Assembly (NCBI RefSeq): GCF_031755915.1
Contig: NC_083383.1
Location: 26,390,501 to 26,454,500 of the forward strand
Length of the DNA: 64,000 nucleotides
DNA from: Ziziphus jujuba
Taxonomy: Eukaryota > Streptophyta > Magnoliopsida > Rosales > Rhamnaceae
Direction: 5' to 3'
This document shows positions 24,224 to 36,279 of this stretch, one piece after another. The position numbers were made by a program, and so were the translations under genes. Every line of letters starts with the position of its first letter. Positions within the stretch are counted from its first letter, which is position 1. Below the pieces are notes generated by a model. It did not search any database. It saw only the letters and a program-made list of their open reading frames with translations, and was not told the origin of the DNA.

Positions 24224-27200
24224 TCAAGCAGGGATACTTCTTCCCCATAATCTCATAGTACCAATTAAAACCCATAAAATAGCAAAAACTGCCACAAGAA
24301 CTGGAAACAAAATGAAACCCCTTTTACTGACTGCCTTTCTCACAGTTTCAGCATTATTACCTGCAACATCATTTGTGTTTCTAGCATTTATTCTCATCCT
24401 GCTAAAGCTAGACATCCGTCCAAAAGCACGATTCACCAATGCATTCTCAGCAGCAGAAGCAGGAGTAGTAGGTATTGACTCCACAAAGGCCCATAAAGCC
24501 GAAGAGAGCCGACTCGTAGCAGCGCCATTATTGCTAGTTTGATTTTTATTTGCTTCTGCTTGATAATTTGACGAATCACATACCACACCTAAAAACGATC
24601 AGAACTTACAATATTAGAAACTGCCTACCTTATCATACAGTCTTTAAAAAGAGAATTTCCAGTTTTCCAGTAAGGAAATATGAACACAAAATTAGAACAG
24701 TAGTTCCAATCATTGAAATCAATCACACATGAGAGGAATACTTGATATAAGAGCTTTTGAAGCTGGCTCAAATCCCTATTCCACATAGGTCTTTTGCCAC
24801 CTCCACAGCTGTGAAGACCGGCGTGAAAGCCAGCAACAATGTCCAAATCAAAACACTGCTCAGTAAATATTGTCATTCGCAGCTGTTTAAAAAGCAGTGC
24901 AATGAAACTGCACAGATTAAAGTACCTGAAGAGGGATTTGACAGAGAACCATAATTTACTTCTGCAGAAGTATAGTTATTTATCCCCTGATCATGTGCCC
25001 ACAGCTGATTGTCAATCTGAGCTGAACCATCTGGATAGAACTGATTGTTGATTTGGTCTACACCATCTGGATACAGCTGGTTGTTAATATGACCACTGTC
25101 TGAATATATCTGATTGTAAATTGGGTCTAAGCCTTCTGGATACATCTGATTATTAACCAGGCTTGCACCAGCTGCATTGGCTTGTAACTGATAACCAAAT
25201 TGAGTCACCATATTCTGTTCAAGGGAATTTACATATGGCTGTGAAATTGTTGCCTGGTCAGTTGGCTCCATTTCATTCAGAAACATGCCTGCATCCTGAA
25301 ACAGGTCAAGCTCACTTAATCCGTCGGTCTCATCAAACCGCAAGTTACCAAGGGATTGATCTGAGTTTGCAAAATTGGGTTCAGGACCGAGTAGATCATC
25401 CATCTCCAAGAAATCCTCTTCAGGTAGTATGAGAGGCTGCTCCTGTTCATGAATGTTAGGAGCAGATGTGACCTCAGATACCTCATGTGATTGCAATTGG
25501 GAGACAGCAGACTCAGTGACATCGAAGCTGGCCTGCAAATTACACTGCTGAACATTGGACTGCACAGGTTCTGGCAGGACAATATCTCTGGAAGATGGAT
25601 CCACCAAAGTACTTTGAGTTTCTTGTTCACTCATAACCTACAAGATTAAATTCATAAAGTAAGTTTCTGAACAATATAAAGCTAAAAAAGTTTCTGAACT
25701 ATATAAAGCTAAAAAAGTTTCTGAACTATATAAAGCTAAAAACAACAGGAATAGTCTATGGTACCAGTAACAAAAACTGTAAAAACTGTAACCACAAATA
25801 GTTTATACTTGATTAAGTGCTTTGATGATCATCCTTAAAAGTAATGAAAATTTAAGCGTGGAACTATACATATACCAAATAAGTAAAAGATGACACTCAT
25901 GAAAGGGAAGATTATACAATTTTCACAGGTCACACAATCATCCTAATAAGTTCTTTTTAAGTTTAAAACGTATCCTTCAACCTATCCAACAAGGTGACTC
26001 CCATTTCGGTCATTTTTAACTAGTCTAGAAAAACATTGCTTAACAACTCAGACTATATACCTCAGGAACCTGCTAAGATCAGGGAATTCAGTTCATTCTG
26101 AGTTTGTTAGACCATTCCAGATATTCAAAAGCCAACATACCACAATACAAACATATTCCAGATATTCAAAAGCCGACATACCACAACACAAACATTCTTG
26201 TAATCAATAACAAGAGGAAGATATTAAGGAAAATCACAACTGCTGGAGAAAGAGAGAGCAGATAAATAACAAACCTGAGAAAGGGTATAAGTGTAAGCAT
26301 TGTTGTGAGGCAGGTCAAGCGGGACTTCAGCAATCTGTTTGAAGAATTGCTCAAGATCATTCGAAGGAGGGATTTGTCTTTCAACTCTCACATCACCGTT
26401 TGAAATAAACTCTCGGTCTTTATTAACTGGATCATTCAGAGTTATAGGACTGTTAAAATTTGGGCATTCATCGTCAGCCCAATCTTCTTCTCTGAAGGGT
26501 GCTCCATATTGCTCGCCATTTTTAGGGCCAGGTCCACTTTTTTTGAAGGCCTTGTAAAGTGCATAATATTCCTAGAAAACAGAGAGTGAAGGAGAAAAGT
26601 TAATAGAGGAAAGATATAATAATATGGAATACTAATTAAAATAAGCCACTCAAGTTGATACCTTTACATTCTGGCATCTCTTGAACTCTTCCTCATCCAA
26701 AGTGTATTCATGCATTACCCAGTCAGTACGCTCACCACTAGGTGCACGTCCTTTGTAGAAAACTAAGGTCTTCTTCACCCCAACAGGGCGAGAATTGCAT
26801 ATTATACTACGATCTTTTCCTGTAGCTTTCCAGTAGCCATGTCTGGTTGCCCTATTTGACCTTGCCCCATTAGGGTACTTCCTATCTCTAGGACTGAAAA
26901 AGAACCATTGCCTATCTCCACTTCTCAATTTGGATAAACCTGCATATCATTTTGACTTTCCCTTGTAAGAAGACCGATATACAATATAAAAAATGCACGC
27001 CAAAAAGAAAAAAAATAAATAAATGAAACAAGAAGAATCACATATGAGTAAAAATTTTGAAAATCTGTTGGACCTTTCATGCAATCTTATAGCAGTCCAA
27101 ATTAAACAAACAGATGAAAATAACTGTCCTTACAAACAATGAAGAATTTATATACATCACAGCAAGAACCCAAGACGAATTCTGAACAACAGAAAGATGA

Positions 27201-28207
27201 TGCTAATTTACAACAATCAAAATCCTACGTCAACCTAAACCTACACGTCTTGAAGTTGAAGACAAGCCAACATTTTACTATGCTGAACCAAGATAATAAC
27301 ACAAATATATCATACGTAAACAATTTTATTTTCTTATATGTAAACAGTCAACTAACAGACGAACTCCAAACATCCAGCAACTGCAGTTCAGTTAAGACCA
27401 AACTAAAGCTTCCATAAACAATCCATTCCACCAAAAAAGACCAAATTGCATAAAAAATTAATCCTACATAAGAATCCCAATCAAGAAGCACAAAACCAAA
27501 ACAAAATTCCGAACCAAACGCAAATAATCAAAATTAAACCTAACCAAAACTAAATCAAATATCCATCTGAAACCAAGGACCAAACAAAATTTCTAATCAA
27601 CCAAAACCTAGAATCAATCCATACTACTTACCCAACATGGGTCAGAATCATTAAAACAAAAATCAAAAGTGGAATAATATCAAAATCTAAACAATAAAAC
27701 CATGATTTAACAATCATACACCAGTTCCTTACACTAAAATCCAAACGCAAGCAATCAAACAAACAAACCACCGACTTGGTAACACAAAACACCCATAAGC
27801 AAATAAACAAATCCAATTTCACCGCAACTACTCAATTTTCGCACTTTCCAAACAACCCAACAACAGTAAAAACACATCATAACCACAAAACGCGAAACAA
27901 ACCCAAAATTACCCAGATAACAAAAAGATCAGAAAACGTATAAAACAAAAAATCCAGCCATGAGAAAAAGTTCTTAAAAAAAAAAAACAAAAACAAAAGG
28001 AAGAAAAAAACCCATACCAGGCAATTCCTCAGGGTCCCACTTGTAGACATCAGTCTCGGCGATGATGTCAATCTTCAACCTCTTCCCACAGATCTTCTTC
28101 TTCAAATAATAGAGAACCAATTCTTCGTCGGTGGGATGGAATCGAAACCCCGGAGGCCACACCTGATTGTCGCAGAAACCCCCCACGGAAGCGTCCGATG
28201 AAACCAT
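24224..28207 (-). CDS. Membrane-anchored NAC transcription factor, ANAC013/016/017 (NTL) type
   Basis: Exons in transcript order: 28207-28018, 26939-26662, 26571-26275, 25637-24926 and 24588-24224, giving 613 aa. The NAC DNA-binding domain spans residues ~17-170. It has subdomain [19 protein letters not shown], then [41 protein letters not shown] and [13 protein letters not shown], and then the clade-typical [17 protein letters not shown]. An acidic [11 protein letters not shown] segment (~residues 327-337) matches the activation region I recall from ANAC017. Before the tail is [18 protein letters not shown], a conserved juxtamembrane stretch. One hydrophobic helix follows (~583-604, [20 protein letters not shown]) near the extreme C-terminus. 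Family knowledge: such proteins are tail-anchored in the ER and released by proteolysis under mitochondrial or oxidative stress. Residues ~417-467 hold an unusual Asn/Tyr-rich repeat. Exact orthology within the clade is not resolved. Confidence 0.92.
25002..25154 (-). repeat. In-frame ~36-39-bp repeat coding for NNQ-x-YPDG units in the NAC protein
   Basis: Four imperfect units encode [30 protein letters not shown] and [10 protein letters not shown], ending with a partial DNQLW. The frame is kept throughout. The region sits between the acidic motif and the membrane anchor. Confidence 0.8.
25663..25742. repeat. 27-bp triplicate in a NAC gene intron
   Basis: Three head-to-tail copies of a 27-base unit starting GTTTCTGAACTATATAAAG, nearly identical; the first copy has CAA in place of CTA. 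It lies just upstream (transcript sense) of the large fourth exon, close to its 3' splice site. Confidence 0.85.
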
Positions 28208-29894
28208 CGACCAAGAGAATTTTTCTCACTCAAAAAGAAAAACCCACAAAAAAAAAAAAGGATAAATAAACAAATAATCCAAAAACTCAAAATAAAACCC
28301 TCTTCAAAGAAGTGTTTCAAGAAAAAACAATTTTGATCGGAAATAGAAAGAAGAACAGCTACATAATAGGATTAGAATTTTCAGCAAAAGGGTTCGACCA
28401 AACCCTCAAAAGAGAGATCAGATAAAAAGAGAGAGAGGGCTTGGAGGGTTTTTGGTCAAAGATGAAGAAAATGTTTGGTGGTGGCTGAGAACAAATGAGA
28501 TAGAGAGGCTTTTGTCAACAGAAAGTGTTTGCGTCGAAACTTCCTTGCACAAGGGGAAACCTTTTTGGTGAGAGTAGTAGTCGAGTGTGTGAGTAACTAT
28601 TTAGTTTACTGTGGGACTGATTAGCTTTTTTTGTACTTGACTCAACCACTGACCGTTAAAATGTTGTGTCCTTTTGATCATCCAATTAGAAGAGGTTTCA
28701 GGATGAGTACTACTGTACTCGATTACTGTTTTTTACTTTTTTTTTACGTTGTATTATTTATATATATATATATATATATATCTCAAAAAGTTTTCATTTT
28801 GTTTGTTTCCTATGTACTATAATTTTAATTATTAATTAATTTTTTAACAATGACCGGATAAAAATACATAAATAAATAAAAAGTTTGATTTTTTTTTTAA
28901 ATTATAGATTGTAAATCATTTTTATTTCTTAATTTTCTTGTTTTGATATTAGCAAATTTTATTTCGACAGGAAAAAAAGTATTTGCAATTCAGAACATTT
29001 TAGTTTTATCATATATTAACTAATTTTGAACAACCAATGAAAAGAGGATTTAAATTTTTTTTTGGTTAAAATTTTCTTTCATATTTAATTATATTGCCTA
29101 AAGTCGAAAAATTTTTATATTAAAATTTTGTTTAATTAGTCATGAATTTAGAATATATTTGTCAAAAATTTATAATTTAAAAAAATATATATTTTAATCA
29201 TAAAATAAATAAATAAATAAATTTATTTATTTATTTTATTTTGAAAATTAAAAAGAAAGATTTCATCACAAAACTTTGAATCTAGAACTTGGGTTGTCGA
29301 AGTCCATATTTTATCATACATAATTTGTTTTTACTTTTTCTAATGCTTCAATCTTAAGATTAGTTTTTAATTCAAATTTGATACAAATTTATTTTTATTG
29401 GATATCAATTAGAATATATTTTTATTTATTAATAGATTTTTGGCTCATCCAACCTATTATAGTGACTACTTATCAGAATTCAAACCCAAAAAATACATAT
29501 ATCATCATCAAATTAACCAAACTCTGTACGGACGCAATATATTGCGCGAGCATTATAAACATTTTTTGAGGGAAAAAAAAAAAAGAGTATTATAAACATT
29601 CTTTGCTCACATTTTCTATCCTCGCATAAAATTATGCTTTTAAAAGTCAAAAATACAAAAATAAAAATTAAAAAAGAATTATGCTTTGGGGACCATTCTA
29701 ATATTTTAATCGAGCTGAAAAGGAAATCATGTTGGCTCAATACGTGCCATGCACATGACGTGATTGACTTTTCCATTCGGAGTGTTCACACTATAAAATA
29801 TATATTTTTTCGTTATTTTATTTATTTACTGGATTGAAATAATTGAATTTAATCTTAAAATCAATTGCATAGTCACTTTCTCTTCTTCTTTTTT

Positions 29895-29925
<31 letters not shown>

Positions 29926-31300
29926 GTTTGGTGAATCGACAGCACAAACCAATTCAAAACTCAACCTAATGAAGCAAAGGTGTTGAATTTACAGATTTGA
30001 TGGGATTGTTGACCGTGTTGGTTTTATTTTTTTGACCAAAATTGATTTAATTATATTATCAATACTATTTATTGCGCATTTTATTTTAAATAGATATTTT
30101 AGTTGATTAGTGGGCTGTTTTATTGGATAAAAGGTTAGAAAGTGTCCTCCCTAGGCAAACCAATGTTTTAGCTTATTGGGTAAGCATGATGGAGCCTTGT
30201 CAATCTAAATTTAGAACTAGTGTCCACTTTTAGTTTGTCTGATCCTTTTGTATCTACAATGAAATGAATTAGGAAAGTGATTTGTTAACTATGGCTTGAT
30301 TCATTGACAACTTGCTTGTTGTATGTTGGCCCTTTTGGTTACTAACATCCCCTTTTTCAGCTTAAAAAAAGAAAGGTTGGAAAGTGTCCTTATCATTGTT
30401 ATTTCTTTTTTGACCTTAACAGTATCACTCGGTTCTAGAGAGAATATTTGGACCTTGTGATTAATAGAGTATTTTTAGTATTTTTTTTCTTTGTTTGTGT
30501 TTGGTGAAAACAAAATAAGAAATGATCTTTGGGAGATTTGAAAAATTAAAATAAAAAGAAAAATATATTTATCATCATTAATGGCAATTATAGTAGAGAA
30601 TTTAGTATATATAGTTTCATTATTAATTTATATTTTTATCCTCATTTAAAATGACTATTAAAGATATTTAATAACTAAACATTTTTAAATAATCTTTTTA
30701 TACAATCTCATTATTTCTTTTAAATAATATGTAACATATATTTTTTCTTGTCTAACTTATACTCCATTTATAAACTAAAATAACAGATACAACAACTATT
30801 TACAAATTATGGAAATCCAAAAATATGAAACAATAAAATGTATTTAGTTTTTTTTTTTTTTTTTTTTGTGATGATTCCTTTAGTTTGTATTTTTTTTTTC
30901 TATTTCTTACCAACGACTAGGTCGAAACAACGCATATTTGATTTTGGTATACTGAAATTTGTCTTTTAATTGGAAGTTTCGAACCAAACATTTATAATTG
31001 TTTAGAAGTGTCCATCTGGACATTCTTAACATGTTTGGCTTTTATCCATCGAAGATTGTATATACCAGCATTCATTCTCATGCGGTGCACAATATGGTAT
31101 GTGCAATCATAATAGATGATTTTAAAAATAATCTATAATATATAATTATTAATTATGTTTGAAAACTTATTTAAAAATTTTATTGTTAATAAGTATATTT
31201 GAATTTTTTTTTTCAATCTGTACTATAAAAATAAATTAAAAACTAAAAATTTAACCTCTATATATGATATTATTCAATTATAAAATTCAAATTTAAAAAT
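28208..31300. other. NAC gene 5' flank and AT-rich intergenic DNA
   Basis: The first ~350 bases should be the NAC 5'UTR and promoter. Two W-box cores (TTGAC on the minus strand, GTCAA in the plus text at 28455 and 28514) lie close upstream, but such short motifs carry little weight. The rest is AT-rich, with a (TA)n microsatellite at 28757-28781, a palindromic AAATAAATAAAT/ATTTATTTATTT stretch near 29200-29240 and a ~36-base T-run ending near 29925. No gene seen. Confidence 0.5.
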
Positions 31301-31364
31301 ATTTACCCATATAATTTTTTCCATATATGAAAATTTACCTATCTAATTTTCTCCATCTCTTGAA

Positions 31365-32750
31365 TTTGAATTCAAATTCAACTATATTTTTTTATTCCTT
31401 AAAAATAATTAATTTCCATATATGAAATACTCATAATATTATTTAATTATTATTTTTGATGTTATTATTATTATTACTACTATTATTATCATCATCATTA
31501 TTATTATTATTATTATTATTATGATGTATCCTATAAATACAATTTTACCTTATAAAGTAATTATTTTTAAAATTTAAATTAAAAAATATTTACCAATTTA
31601 ATTTTTTCCATATATAAAATACAAATTCAAATTTAAATTCCAATGTATTTATATAATTTAATTCAATTTCAAATATAATTATATAATATTTTCGAGATAT
31701 TAAAATTCAAATTCAAATATATTTTTTGATTTTCTGTAAATAATTAATTTCTCTATATTAAATCATCATTACCATATATGTTCGTTTGTACATTATAACA
31801 CAGATCAACATCAAATTATATATAATTTATGTTGTGTGGTATATATTTATTTCAATATTAGATATAATTTGATTATGATCTATATTTAATGTGTATGACA
31901 ATATTCATTATAATAAAATTTTAATGTATAATATTACAAATATATATTTATTGTTGTTCAAAATTTATTTTAAAACAAAAATTGATTTATATATATATTT
32001 GGATGCAACTATAAAGGGCAAATTTTTTTTTATACTTTTTCAATCAATTATCTAATATTATAATAACAAAAATATATATTTTTAAATACAATCAATAAAG
32101 GTAAAAAATTTCATTCTTTTAAATACTTGTTATATTTGGTACTGACTGATTAATATTTTAATAGAATCAATTTAAATTTAAATTCAAATTCAAATATATT
32201 TTTTTGATTTCTTAAAAATAATTAATTTTCATATACTAAATGCTCATAATATAATTTATTTATTTATTATTTTTATTATTATTTATCCTATAAACATATT
32301 TTTCCTCATAAAATAAATTACTTATGGAATTCAAATTAAAAAATGTTTACCTATTTAATTTTTTCCAGCTATAAAATTCTAATTCTAATTTAAATTCAGA
32401 TATATTTATATAATTTAATTTATGGTGTGTTGTATATATTTTATTTTAATATTATATATAATTTATTATGTTCTAATTTAATGTGCATGATAATATTCAT
32501 TATAGTAAAATTTTATATGTATAATATTATAAATATATATTTATTTATTTCAAATAAAAGTTGGTTTTATATATATTTGGGTACAACTATAAAAGGTAAT
32601 TTTTTTTTATTTTTCAATTAATTATCTAATATTATAATAATAAAAATATATATTTTTAAATACAATAAAAAAAGATAAAAAAATTTCATACTTTTAAATA
32701 GTTGTTCTATTTGGTAATGATTGATTAATATTTTGATAGGATCATAAATA
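31365..32750. repeat. Very AT-rich array of large imperfect direct repeats
   Basis: A module built around AATTCAAATTCAA, AATAATTAATTT and a TAAAT/GAAATACTCATAATAT-like segment occurs three times, near 31369, 31704 and 32176. A second module (GTTGTGTGGTATATATTTATTT, then AATATTCATTATA, then AATTATCTAATATTATAATAA) occurs at ~31830-32070 and ~32420-32640. Short ATT microsatellites are embedded. The array lies immediately upstream of the MULE transposase remnant, so it may be its 5' or subterminal region; that placement is inference. Confidence 0.65.
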
Positions 32751-32943
32751 ATAAAAAAAAGGGGATGATTTTTTGTTGATGATTTTTGAGGAAATTTAAA
32801 ATGATAATATGCTGATACATAGCATTCACTCTTCTTTTTTTTATATATTATATAGATATACAGATATTAAGTACTGTACATTAGGAAATATGTCAATTTT
32901 TTTTTAATCATTGATGCTTTACATCTAATTGAATACAAAAAAT

Positions 32944-35900
32944 ATGCAAGATGAAAAATATATAGATAATGAAAAAATTAGATTAGAATCTCTTGTTGAT
33001 TACACCAATACATTTACAACAGATAGGGTAATCTTTTCTTTTTTTTTTTTTTTGCACATTTATATGTAATTTTTAATGTTCATATAAATTTTAATGCTTT
33101 TATACTTGATATTCTATAGGTTTTTACAAGAAGGGAGTTGCTCATTAACTGGGCAAGGGACACAGAAAAAAATGGTATAGGGATTGTGATTAAAATATCT
33201 ACTAAAGGTGGTGATGGAAGAAATCTAAGATTATTTATTATTTAAGAGAGAAGTGGTTTTTATAGACCTTTTGCAAAAGTTAAATACGAACCAAAGTGAA
33301 AGAGATATAAGGTAATTGGAACCAAGAAGTGAAATTGTCCATTTACTTTGAAAGGATGTAAATTGACTAGCAATGATGATTAGAGTTTGCGAATTGTTTG
33401 AGGGGTTTATAATCATCCAGCAGCCCAACATCTTGAAAGACATTCATTTGTTGGAAAGCTTACTAAGTAAGAAATTAATATTTTGGTTGATATAACCAAA
33501 AGTTAAGTTAAACCAAAAGAGATATTAATTACATTAAACAGGAGGGATGAAAATAATATTAGTACAATAAAGACCATTTATAATGCTTGACATAAGGGTA
33601 AGGTAATTGAGAAGGCTGAGAAATTGCAAATGTAACAATTATTAAGCAAGTTGTCTGAGCATGATTATGTTAAGTAGCATTGACGTAATGAAGAAATAGA
33701 GTCTGTTACAGACTTGTTTTGAGTGCATCCTTTAGGAATTACTTTATTGTGAGTTTTTTCTAGAGTGCTGATAATGGATTGCACATATAAAACAAATAGG
33801 TATTATTTGCCTGTGTTAGAAATAATTTGTGTGACATCTACTGAGCTAACATTTTCCAGTTACTTTTTTATATCTTCAATTTGAACGTGAGGATAACTAC
33901 ATATGGGCATTGAAAAAATTGAAAAATTTAATGCATGAATATGTTTTTCCAAATGTTATTGTGACAAATAGAGAAATAGCTTTAATGAATGCCATCTAGA
34001 AAGTTTTTCCTACTGTAATTCATCTTCTTTATAGATGATATATATAAAAACATATATTCACTTAATGTAAGAATATGTTTGAAAAGGGCGCTGGGAAGCA
34101 TTCATTTCTAATTGGAGTGTGCTTGTGCCTTATTCCACTGAAGAACAATATTAGCAACATTTGTAGTCATAAAAAATATATTTTTTCTAAATATATGAAG
34201 GCAGTTGAATATGTTAAGAAAGCATGGTTGAAGAAGTACAAAGAAAAATTTGTATCAGCATGGACTAACAAAGTTATGCATTTGGAAAATGTGACAACCA
34301 ATAGGTGAATGTTTTGTTAATGCATGTATTTTTTTATTTTTATGTTTGCTAAAAGTTAATGCATGTATGTTGATATTATTATATTTATGATGCACTTACA
34401 CTATTGTATTTGAATATTAATTAGAGTAGAGTTTGCTCATGTAAAACTAAAAAGACAACTAGGTTACCCTCAAGGAGATTTTGAGCAATAATGGAATAAG
34501 ATTTATGCATCGCTAAAACTTTAACATACAACTATAAAAGGTTATCTTGAGAAGAGTTTGAATGTTGTGCAACATCATTTCAAGCCTGCAATACTTAAAG
34601 AGTTAAAATGATTTATTGTAATAAGTGCAATGAATACAATCTTTGAAGAATCTAATCGGGCAAACTAAAAAGACAACTAGGTTTGTACTGAGGAGATTTT
34701 GAGCAATAATGAAATAAGATTCATGCATTTCTAAAGCTTTAACATACAGCCATAAAAGCTTCTCTTGAGAAAAGTTTGAATGTTGTGCAACATCATTTCA
34801 AACCTGCAATATTTAAAGGGTATAAATGATTTATTGCAATGAGTACAATGAATACAATCTTTGAAGAGTCTAATCGGGTAGATCTTATTGGTCCAAATAT
34901 ACATCTATATGGTTTCATGTATAGTCACACATGAGATTGTAGAATACAAACCTGAAAGTCAAACTATTTCTTTCTCATGTGTAGATCCTCATTGGAAGAA
35001 ACTTGATTTTATGGTTTCACTCGAAGATATGGCATCAAGTGTGAGCTGTACAACTGAAGTAAATACGTTTATTCATAAGTTCAATGAAAATGATACTATT
35101 GGAAGAATGCATTTACTTAGAAAGTTTAAAGAAATATTAAATCTAGAATGCACTTCTCTTAGTGAACTCAATGTTAAGATGACTTCATGAGGTCAACCTA
35201 CGGTAAAATTGGATATTTCAACTCGCCATAATCCATCTAGCTTTGAATATGTAGAATATGGATAAGGTAGTCATTCACCACAATTTTAGCAAAGCGTTTT
35301 TTCTGTCAAGCCACCAAAAGCACTGATAGCACCAAAAGCTCTAATAGAGAAAGTGCATCAAACACTCATGGCCATATATCAATCATATATGCAATCATTT
35401 CTAGATGAGTTAAGACTTTACTTTGCAGATGTGCAAGATGTTGCTGCTAATGACAAATGTGGTTTTAGAGCCATTACTGGATTGATGAATATAGGTAACG
35501 ATAAATGGGATCAAGTAAGGAGAGACTTGATAGATAAGTTGAAGTCTAATATAAAGGAGTATGTTACTTTATATTAAATTAGTGATAGAGCAGAAGATTA
35601 TATTCATATTTTATCATATTTTGAGAGCAATCTAAGTTTCAATCAATGGATGACAATGCCAGATATGGGCCATTTGATAGCTTTCAAAAATGATTCGATC
35701 TTAATAAATATATCTAAAACAATGTCTTATTTTTCTTCCTCTTCGTTCAAAAACACCACATATGGATCGTCGTACAATTATCTTTATTGGATTTGTTAAT
35801 GATAATCATTTTGTCAAGGTATTGTAATTTTTTTTAATAATATTTTTTTAATTTAGTTATATTAATATTTATGTTGATAATATTTTTTATACCTTTTCGT

Positions 35901-36080
35901 TGTTGTAGTTGTTCATGGTACCAGGATGTTCTATGCCGTGAATTGCTGATAAATGATTTAAACATTGTCAAATATGTGCCCAAGGATGGAAAATACCATA
36001 TACACTGTAAATAAAAGCTATTAAAGACTTAATTTTAGATAATGTGGCCACTCAGGAGATAATAGATTTAGACAGTCTAT
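32944..36080 (+). pseudogene. Decayed Mutator-like (MULE) transposase with C-terminal OTU domain
   Basis: Translated piecewise, this matches a widespread plant MULE-OTU protein family. Recognisable blocks in order: an N-terminal ATG at 32944 followed by SLVDYTNTFTTDR, joined over a GT-AG intron (33029-33118) to VFTRRELLINWARD; a KPKEILITL stretch; DDE-core VLIMDCTYKTNRY (~33771) and VIVTNREIALMNAI (~33955), where the family has TDRE; KEKFVSAWTNKVMHLENVT (~34240); NVVQHHFKPA; a ruined SWIM zinc-finger zone near 34880-34935; VSCTTEVNTFIHKFNEND; then the OTU domain with NDKCGFRAI (~35449) and NDNHFVKV (~35799). Multiple stops and frame changes, a 218-bp internal duplication and the Asp-to-Asn change show it is dead. 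The family normally cuts and pastes Mu-type DNA transposons; the OTU part is a putative deubiquitinase-like cysteine protease. Confidence 0.82.
34444..34879. repeat. 218-bp tandem duplication inside the MULE remnant
   Basis: Copy 1 spans 34444-34661 and copy 2 spans 34662-34879. Both run from AAACTAAAAAGACAACTAGG to TCTAATCGGG with an exact 218-base offset and scattered substitutions. Both copies encode the NVVQHHFKPA segment. The duplication interrupts the protein reading and probably arose after inactivation. Confidence 0.9.
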
Positions 36081-36279
36081 AGTTTTAAACAAATTAGTTT
36101 GTGATTATACACTAAATGCAATCTTAAAATGATCTTTTTGTACTTTTATTTTGTATTATTGTTATAAGTGATGACAATTGTAGATTTGCATTTTTATCTC
36201 TAAATAAAATTAGGACATTCACTAATTCAGTTCAAAATTGAATATCTCTAAATTTAATTCAAACATTTGCAATTGAACA

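Noticed and set aside
24312..24542. Plus-strand hydrophobic open frame near the NAC gene end
   Set aside because: Antisense shadow of the last NAC exon, including its membrane helix.
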